This document shows positions 24,611-31,700 of a DNA stretch of 37,145 nt, piece after piece. The stretch is from Actinomycetota bacterium (GTDB lineage Bacteria > Actinomycetota > Actinomycetes > Actinomycetales > Microbacteriaceae): assembly GCA_030840335.1 (NCBI GenBank), contig JAUZFR010000183.1:1-37145 (forward strand). The letters run 5' to 3'. The translations under genes and the position numbers were made by a program. Below the pieces are notes generated by a model that saw nothing but the letters and a program-made list of their open reading frames with translations, did no database searches and was not told the origin of the DNA. Position 1 is the stretch's first letter; each line of letters opens with the position of its first letter.

Positions 24611-25291
24611 ATGGATGAGACAGAAGTTACCGAAGCGACGTCGGCACAACCGGCCAGCGAATCGGTGTCTGCCGACCCGACCAGGATTCCGAAAGACCGC
24701 AACCTCGATCTCGACAGCCTGAAGGCGTTGGCCCATCCGCTGCGCGTGCAGATTTTTGACGCGCTTTCGACCTACGGGTGCTTCACGGCCAGTGGTCTCG
24801 CGGAGCGTCTCGGTGAGTCAAGCGGCGCGACCAGCTACCACCTTCGCCAGCTCGAAAAGCACGGGTTCGTGCGCGAGGTCGAAGGTCGGGGCACGGGCCG
24901 TGAACGCTGGTGGGAGCGCGTTCCGGGCGGTGTGAACATTGGCAGCGAAGACGCCATGGAAAGCCCAGCAGGCCGCGCAGCAGCCACGATGATTTTCAGC
25001 GAGTTCCGCGACAGCCAGGAAAAGCTGCTCGCCGACTTCGTCGAACGTGGTCCGGATGTGCTGCCGAAAGAGTGGCTGGACAACAGCGCGATTTCTACGG
25101 CGAACACCCGCCTGACAGCTCCCCAGATGCGCGAATTACTCAAGGCCTGGGAGCAGTTGTACGCGACTTACCTCTTCAAATACAAGAACCAGCAGGCGCC
25201 CGGATCCCGACCGGTTCAGGTGCATTTCAACGCTTTTCCCGTGCTCGATGGGGATGTAACCCCCGGCGAACCGGAAGGCGAAGGCGAGTGA
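24611..25291 (+). CDS. Winged-helix (ArsR/HTH_20-type) transcriptional regulator
   Basis: The product has 226 residues. ATG 24611 fits the leaderless promoter; a longer reading would run through the promoter array. Residues 1-30 are polar and probably disordered. The winged helix spans about 35-103 (LDSLKALAHPLRVQIFDALSTYG, then SGLAERLGESSGATSYHLRQLEKHGFV and a wing EGRGTGRERWW). The rest (110-226) is a helical effector or dimer domain with the segment TAPQMRELLKAWEQLYATYLF and an acidic tail. There is no ArsR metal-box cysteine pair; the only cysteine is Cys57. It probably represses itself and the divergent M3 peptidase gene by binding the TTGCAA array. The ligand is unknown. Confidence 0.85.
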   Translation: MDETEVTEATSAQPASESVSADPTRIPKDRNLDLDSLKALAHPLRVQIFDALSTYGCFTASGLAERLGESSGATSYHLRQLEKHGFVREVEGRGTGRERWWERVPGGVNIGSEDAMESPAGRAAATMIFSEFRDSQEKLLADFVERGPDVLPKEWLDNSAISTANTRLTAPQMRELLKAWEQLYATYLFKYKNQQAPGSRPVQVHFNAFPVLDGDVTPGEPEGEGE

Positions 25292-25379
25292 TTTTCTTCG
25301 CCTCACAACCCAGAAAAACGGCCACGGAAATGTCGGTGGCTGACCGTAATTTAGTACTCGTAGAGACGAGGTGGACATC

Positions 25380-25580
25380 ATGACAACAGCACGAATTTCG
25401 GCTAACTCGCACGGCCAGACTGCCCTCGACCAGGTCGTCGCACGGTTGGCCGGCGCCCTCCTTCGGTGGGCCAATCGTCGCGCGACCCGCGCCTCGATCA
25501 CCCACGAAGAAATGGTGCGTCTTCGCGCAAACGAAGCCGCCACAGCACCGCGCCCGTTCTACTCGACGCTCGTCCCCTGA
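25380..25580 (+). CDS. Small protein of unknown function (66 residues)
   Basis: ATG 25380 has GAGGTGG about six bases upstream. The product is basic in the middle (LAGALLRWANRRATRASITHEEM) and could form one amphipathic helix (about 17-38), followed by a Pro-containing tail. It has no signal peptide. I do not recognise a family. It follows the regulator gene by 88 bases, in which TAATTT or TAGTAC near 25347-25356 might act as a -10 box. It ends just before the large palindrome at 25588. G/C-rich third positions and the ribosome site support it as a real gene. Confidence 0.6.
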   Translation: MTTARISANSHGQTALDQVVARLAGALLRWANRRATRASITHEEMVRLRANEAATAPRPFYSTLVP

Positions 25581-25587
25581 GGGCACG

Positions 25588-25684
25588 CACCCCGCACTAA
25601 CCAGAACTATCTCATCGGCCCGGCTTCCTAGAGCCACATCGATTTTCCTCCGGCGGATCAGGTAGTTCTGGTTAGAGCGGGGTG
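25588..25684. repeat. 97-bp near-perfect palindrome (long hairpin or MITE-like element)
   Basis: The outer 22 bp (25588-25609 with 25663-25684) match with one mismatch; the core reads CTAACCAGAACTA. The pairing continues inward to 25623 / 25650 with a few mismatches, a wobble pair and one bulge, leaving a 26-nt loop. The right arm contains the last two codons and the stop of the minus-strand gene ending at 25672. On the plus strand it is followed by GTTTTC. It could be a bidirectional terminator between convergent genes or a small mobile palindromic element. Confidence 0.75.
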
Positions 25685-25911
25685 TTTTCGTTGGTGACGA
25701 CAACCTCGCCGTCGTGACCGACCCGGATGCTCGTGCCGTCATCCAGATCGACGACCGGGCGTCCCTCGAGCCAGGTGAGTGTCCACCTCCACTGGGCGGT
25801 ATCGATATTCGCGAGCTCGGTCTCGACCGACACGATCGCTTCGACGACCGATGCCTCGAGGCGCGCTGGCGGTTGCGCGCCCACCGCCCAGCGGGTCCCC
25901 AGCTGCATCAT
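25672..25911 (-). CDS. Small conserved-looking protein coupled to valS (79 residues)
   Basis: The ATG at 25909-25911 overlaps the valS stop (ATGA), so it is translated with valS. A second ATG follows immediately and is equally possible. The sequence is acidic and Trp-containing (IVSVETELANIDTAQWRWTLTWLEGRPVVDLDDGTSIRVGHDGEVVV), which suggests a short beta-rich fold. It has no cysteines, signal peptide or membrane helix. I do not recognise a family. Its last codons lie in the palindrome at 25588-25684, so the present C-terminus may have been created or altered by that element. Confidence 0.6.
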   Translation of the reverse strand: MMQLGTRWAVGAQPPARLEASVVEAIVSVETELANIDTAQWRWTLTWLEGRPVVDLDDGTSIRVGHDGEVVVTNENTPL

Positions 25912-28484
25912 GCCAGCGCCTGCTCGGCGAGCACGATGTCAGTCACAGAAACGGCGTCTGACTCGACGAAGTTGAGTATCGCGATTCGGCCTACGGCCCT
26001 GAGGTCGTCCTCCGCGAGTCGGAGCAGCGCCGGGCCGCTCAGCGTTGCCGAAACGACGTCCGTCTTTTGCGACGCCTTTGCGTCGGTCTTCGCCCGGCGA
26101 ATGCCGATAAGGGCTTCGCTGACGAGCGTGAGCAGACCGGTCGGCTCGCCCGCACCAAGCGGCTCGGGCCAGGGGGACGTGTGCACCGACTCGTCATGCG
26201 TCCAGCGCCAGACTTCCTCGGTCGCGAACGGAATGAAGGGTGCGAACAGCCGCAGCAGCACATCTATTGCATGCCGCAGAGTGAATGCGGCGCTCGCTTG
26301 CGCGTCCGGTGATCCCGCGCCGTATGCCCGTTCCTTCACGAGCTCCAGGTAGTCGTCGCAGAAGTTCCAGAAGAACTGCTCTGCCGACTCGAGTGCCCTC
26401 GCATGGTCGAATTCTTCGAACGCCTCGGTGGCGATCGCGATGACTCGGTCGAGTTCGGCGAGCAGGTCGACGTCGAGAGGCTGTATCGCGGACGCGAGCT
26501 CGGCCGCAGGCTCCGGGAACGAGTACACGAACTTCGCGGCGTTCAGAACCTTGATCGCGAGGCGTCGACCGATCTTGATCTGCTTCGGATTCTGCGGATC
26601 GAATGCCGCGTCAGTGCCAAGGCGACTCGACGCCGCCCAGTACCGCACCGCATCCGATCCGTGCTCATCCAGCATCGCGGCCGGCGTGACCACGTTGCCT
26701 TTCGACTTCGACATCTTCTTGCGATCGGGGTCGACGATGAAGCCCGAGATCCCGGCGTTCTTCCACGGCACCTCGCCATGCAGCTGCAGTGACCGCAGCA
26801 CCGTCGAGAACAACCAGGTACGGATGATGTCCTGCCCCTGGCTGCGGAGCGTGTACGGGAACACCAGGTCGAACAGCTCGGGGTCCCGCTCCCAGCCGCC
26901 GGCGATCTGCGGCGTGAGGCTGGAGGTCGCCCAGGTGTCCATGATGTCGACTTCGCCGACGAATCCGCCGGGGACTCCGCGCTGGGACTCATCGAACTCC
27001 GGCGGCGTGTGCGACGAGGGGTCCATCGGCAGAGATTCGGCGCCGGGGAAGATCGGCTCGCCCTTTTCGCCATCGGCGTCAAGGTGGTACCAGACCGGAA
27101 TTGGCACACCAAAGAATCGCTGGCGGGAGATCAGCCAGTCGCCGGTCAATCCGCCGACCCAGTTTTCGTACCGCACACGCATGTGTTCGGGCGTGAAGTT
27201 GATCTGCCGCCCCGCGTCGATGAGGCTGGCGCGGAGTCCCTCATCCCGTGCGCCGTTCTTGATGTACCACTGCCGAGTCGAAATGATTTCGAGCGGCCGG
27301 TCACCCTTCTCGAAGAACTTGACTGCGTGCACGATCGGCTTTGGGTCGCCGATCAGCTCGCCGCTCTCGCGCAGAAGCTCCACGACACGTGCCTTCGCGC
27401 TGAAAACGGTCTTTCCGGCGAGCTCTGCGTACGCGGCCCGGGCCTCATCCGTCGAAATCGCGTCGGGAGCGTCGGCCACGATGCGACCGTCCGCGCCGAT
27501 GATGGTGCGGTTGGGCAGGTCGAGCTCACGCCACCACACCACGTCGGTCACGTCTCCAAACGTGCAGATCATGGCGATGCCCGAGCCCTTGTCCTTCTGC
27601 GCGAGGTGATGCGCGACAACCGGCACTTCGACGCCGAAGAGGGGAGTCGTCACGGTCGTACCGAACAGATGTGTGTACCGCTCGTCATCCGGATGCGCGA
27701 CCAGCGCAACACACGCGGCAAGCAGTTCCGGCCGGGTCGTCTCAATCTCGACGTTCGTGCCGTCCTGCCGGTGGAAGGTGAGCCGGTGATAGGCCGCGGG
27801 CTGCTCCCTGTCTTCGAGCTCGGCCTGCGCAACGGCGGTGCGGAACGTCACGTCCCACAGCGTCGGCGCCTCCGCCTGGTACGCCTCGCCGTTCGCCACG
27901 TTGGTCAGGAAGGCGCGTTGCGCCGCGGATTGTGCCTCGGGGCCAATGGTTCGGTAGGTCTGAGTCCAGTCGACGGACAAGCCGAGCTTGCGCCAGAGTG
28001 CTTCGAACTGCTTCTCATCCTCGGCGGTGAGGCGATCGCACAGGTCGATGAAGTTGCGTCGCGAAATGGGCAGTTGATCGGCAGCCTTGCTGCTCGCGTT
28101 GTCGCCGCCCTCGAGCGGGGGAGTGAACGACGGGTCGAATGGAATCGACGGATCGCATCGCACGCCGTAGTAGTTCTGCACGCGGCGCTCGGTCGGCAGA
28201 CCGTTGTCGTCCCACCCCATGGGGTAGAAGATGCTCTTCCCGCGCATGCGCTGGAATCTCGTAACGAGGTCCATGTGCGTGTAGCTGAAGACATGACCAA
28301 TGTGCAGGCTGCCCGACGCCGTCGGCGGGGGAGTGTCGACCGAGAAGATGTTTTCGCGAGTCGCTGATGCACGATCGAATCGGTAGGTCTTGTCGGCCTC
28401 CCAGCGTTCGCTCCACTTCGCCTCGAGATTTTCGAGGGTGGGCTTGTCGGGAAGGGGCGATGACGGGCTTGCGGACGTGGACAT
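25908..28484 (-). CDS. valS: Valyl-tRNA synthetase
   Basis: The product has 858 residues. ATG 28482-28484 has GGAG five bases upstream; the frame continues upstream but without a ribosome site. It charges tRNA-Val with valine in the cytoplasm. The class I signatures are HIGH at residues 61-64 (GSLHIGHVFSYTH) and KMSKS at 590-594 (KKMSKSKGNVV). The editing domain lies between them (for example VEIETTRPELLAACVALVAHP). The C-terminal anticodon-binding region is present, but the terminal coiled-coil arm found in longer ValS proteins appears to be missing or short. No T-box leader is visible upstream. Confidence 0.97.
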   Translation of the reverse strand: MSTSASPSSPLPDKPTLENLEAKWSERWEADKTYRFDRASATRENIFSVDTPPPTASGSLHIGHVFSYTHMDLVTRFQRMRGKSIFYPMGWDDNGLPTERRVQNYYGVRCDPSIPFDPSFTPPLEGGDNASSKAADQLPISRRNFIDLCDRLTAEDEKQFEALWRKLGLSVDWTQTYRTIGPEAQSAAQRAFLTNVANGEAYQAEAPTLWDVTFRTAVAQAELEDREQPAAYHRLTFHRQDGTNVEIETTRPELLAACVALVAHPDDERYTHLFGTTVTTPLFGVEVPVVAHHLAQKDKGSGIAMICTFGDVTDVVWWRELDLPNRTIIGADGRIVADAPDAISTDEARAAYAELAGKTVFSAKARVVELLRESGELIGDPKPIVHAVKFFEKGDRPLEIISTRQWYIKNGARDEGLRASLIDAGRQINFTPEHMRVRYENWVGGLTGDWLISRQRFFGVPIPVWYHLDADGEKGEPIFPGAESLPMDPSSHTPPEFDESQRGVPGGFVGEVDIMDTWATSSLTPQIAGGWERDPELFDLVFPYTLRSQGQDIIRTWLFSTVLRSLQLHGEVPWKNAGISGFIVDPDRKKMSKSKGNVVTPAAMLDEHGSDAVRYWAASSRLGTDAAFDPQNPKQIKIGRRLAIKVLNAAKFVYSFPEPAAELASAIQPLDVDLLAELDRVIAIATEAFEEFDHARALESAEQFFWNFCDDYLELVKERAYGAGSPDAQASAAFTLRHAIDVLLRLFAPFIPFATEEVWRWTHDESVHTSPWPEPLGAGEPTGLLTLVSEALIGIRRAKTDAKASQKTDVVSATLSGPALLRLAEDDLRAVGRIAILNFVESDAVSVTDIVLAEQALA

Positions 28485-28764
28485 GGTGCTCCGATTCGAT
28501 ATATACGGCACTGAGTCAACGGTGAAGTGCCTGATTGTGAGGTTGTAATTCCATGGTAGCCGAGGCTCGCGCCGATAACGGGCTGCGCCTCGGCCGACGA
28601 TCGGGGTACAAACTCTGTCCCCGTTATTGGGGATACGTGTTTGTCCCCCAACAGACGTACTGTCGCGGTGGGGGCTTAACAAGCTGAGTTGTCCAGCCGA
28701 ACTGATGGCACGGGGATTTGACCTGCACGGTCTCTTTCGATTCCAGACCCGAAATGGATGACCC
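28485..28764. other. 280-bp divergent intergenic region with several hairpins
   Basis: This gap separates valS (minus) from the DUF11 protein gene (plus). It holds GCCGAGGC / GCCTCGGC (28559-28566 with 28587-28594), a small TCCCC / GGGGA hairpin (28618-28633) and a CCCCCAACAG / CTGT-CGCGG-TGGGGG hairpin with a bulge (28645-28674). The two latter both begin with TGTCCCC, 27 bases apart. A TTGACC (28718-28723) could be a -35 box for the DUF11 gene, but no good -10 follows. No coding region is seen. Confidence 0.4.
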
Positions 28765-31700
28765 GTGCGCAATCTCCAGCTCCGCTCCGCGATGGCTTTC
28801 GCTGCGGCGACGGCTCTCGTTGCCGGGGGATTGCTTGCCGTTTCGACACCTGCGACTATTGCCCTCGCCGACCAGAGCCCGACGGTCTGTGGTGCGAGCA
28901 CGACCCTCGTGAACGGTGGATTCGAGCAGCCGGATGTCGGCGCCACGTGGACCTACCTGCCACAGGGTGCGGTTCCCGGCTGGGATACGTCCGCGACCGA
29001 CGGGCAGCTCGAACTCTGGCACACCGGGTTCAATGGCATCACCGCGGCCGGAGGGAGCCAGTTCGCCGAACTCAATGCCACCCAGGCCTCCACGCTCTCG
29101 CAGACTATCGATACCTCACCGGGCCAAACGCTCGAATGGCAGCTAGACCACCGCGGTCGCGGCGGCGGTAACAACAGCTCCCTGATTCCCGACGTTATGC
29201 AGGTCATCATCGGCGCCGAAGGTGGCGCCCCGGTAAGCCAGGGCCAACTGAGTGACACGGTTGCGGCCTGGGGCCATCACGTCGGCACCTACGTCGTTCC
29301 CGCGGGCCAGACCCGCACGACTCTTGGCTTCCAGTCGGTCAGCAGCGCCGGTGGCAACCCTTCATTCGGCAACTTCCTCGACAACGTCTCGTTTGGCACG
29401 GGCCCGTGCCTCATCACCACCAAGTCGGTGACCAATCTCTCCGGCCACTCGACCGTGCGGCCGGGTGACTCGCTGCGTTACACGGTCTCGACCGTCAATC
29501 ACGGCGGAAGCCCGGCGGTCCAGGCCACCGCGACCGACACACTCGACCCCGGGCTGCACCTCGTACCGGGTTCGATGATCCTGAACAACTTCGGCGTCGG
29601 CGGCAGCGTCTCTGCGCAAAGCGGCGACGATGCGGCCGAATACGACTCCGGCTCCCGCACCCTAACCGCTCGTCTCGGTACTTCCGCGACGGCTGCCCAG
29701 GCGGGTTCCGTGCAGGCCCAGGAATCGGCTTCGCTTACTTTCACCGCGACGGTCGACCCCTCGGCCGCACTCGGCACGATCAACAACGACGCGGCAGTGC
29801 ACTACCTCGACCCGCTCATCAGTGACCCCGCTTCCGCCGGTCGCAACTCGGTCTCCAACACTGTGAGCACTCCCATCGGCGCCGCCGTGGATCTGGATGT
29901 CGCATCGACCTTCGTCGGAACATCCGTCGCCGGTATGGGTTCGACGTACACCGCGACGGTCACCAACCACGGCCCGCAGGCCGAGCCGAACGCCACCCTC
30001 ACGGGTGTGATCCCCGCCGCCCTCGATTCTGCAGTTGTCACCATCGACGGCGGGGCTCCGTGTGTCGTGTCCGGCGGCACCTACAGCTGCTCGCTCGGAG
30101 CCCTCGCGGTCGGCGCCAGCTGGTCGGTGACGGTCGCCGGCTCACTCTCACCGTCTGTGCCCGCGGGAGCCCTGCTCTCCGCGACCTCGACGGCCAACAG
30201 CACGATCTACGACTGGGTTTCCTCGAACGACGTCGCTGTCGCAAAAGCCGCCGTGCTGACCTCCGCGAACCTGTCGATCACCAAGCAGCTCGCGAGCACC
30301 GATTCCCCGGTGGCCGGCGGCTTCGTGACCTATACGATCGCCATCGCGAACACGGGTCCCTCGGATGCCACTGCTGTCGTGATCTCCGACCCGCTCGGGG
30401 CAAATCTCAGCTACGTTTCGGGCATTGTGACGCAGGGTTCGGGGTCGTGCTCGAGCGCGGCCGGAGTCGTCAGTTGCAGCTTCCCGACGATCGCGCTCGG
30501 CGCGACGGCGACAATCTCGCTCGAGCTGCGCCTCGCATCCGGTGCTGGCGTGACGCTGGTCACGAACACCGCGACCGTGTCGGCCAGCACGCCCGACCCT
30601 GACCTGACGAACAACGCGTCGTCGGTCTCGCGGATGTCGACGGTTCGCTCGGACGTGGCGCTGGACATGAGCGCTGACCACCCGACCGTGCTCGCGGGCG
30701 GGATCGTCGTCTACGACATCGCCGTCGCGAACAGCGGCCCATCGGACGCGGAAACCGTCGTGGTGACAGATGTTCTGCCGGCAGGGCTCGGCAACGTGAG
30801 TGCGACCGCACCCGAAGCGACCTGTGTTGTGTCGAGCGGGGTCGTGACGTGCACCTTCGCTTCGGTTGTTGCCGGCCCGAGCTTGCACCACATCACGATC
30901 ACCGCGACGGTTTCACCGGATGCGCCGGTTGCTGACATGACGAACGCCGCTTCGGCCAGTACCGCGAGCCCGGACAGCGCCCCGGGCAATAACTCGGCTG
31001 ACGCCACGGTCGCTGTCGTACTCAAGGCCGACCTGGCCGTCTCGATGCAGGCCAGTGCTGGTTCGGCGATCTCCGGGACTGCCCTGAGCTACTCCATCAC
31101 GATCACCAACAACGGACCGAGCCGCGCGGACCACGTGCAGATCACCGACGCGATTCCGGCGGATGTCCTCGATGCGGTGGCGAGCTCGCCGCAGGGTGTC
31201 TGCACGATTGCCGCCGGCAGCCTGACCTGTGACCTCCCGACGCTCGCAACGGGCGCCACCTGGGTGATCGACGTATCCGGAACGCTGTCGGCACAGTTCG
31301 TTGCTCCCGTGCTCACGAACAGTGCGACAACGACCGCGACGTCGCCCGACCCGGTGAGCACGAATAACACCGCGACTGTCGACCTCGGGAATGATGCGCG
31401 CCTCGTCACGACGAAATCCGTCGTGAACCTGTCCGGCAACAGCCCGGCGCTGCCCGGCGACGTTGTGCAGTACTCGGTCTCGACGCGAAACGCGGGCGGC
31501 GTTCCGGCCGATCAGGCCGTGGCCACGGATGTCCTTCCGGTCGGTCTCTCTCTCGTCGCGGGCTCGATCACCCTGTCAAACGCCGGAGTCGCTTCGCCGC
31601 GAACCGAGACCGTGGGCGATGACGCGGTCGACTACTCGGCCGCGACCAGGACCGTGACCGCCCGGCTCGGCGCATCCGCTACCGCTTCACTCGCTGGTTC

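Noticed and set aside
27009-28367. Plus-strand open frame of 452 codons inside valS
   Set aside because: It is the antisense shadow of valS, is Arg-rich and has no known domain or ribosome site.
28485-28764. T-box riboswitch in front of valS
   Set aside because: I looked on the minus strand for the conserved T-box element (AGGGTGGNACCGCG) and specifier loop and found neither.
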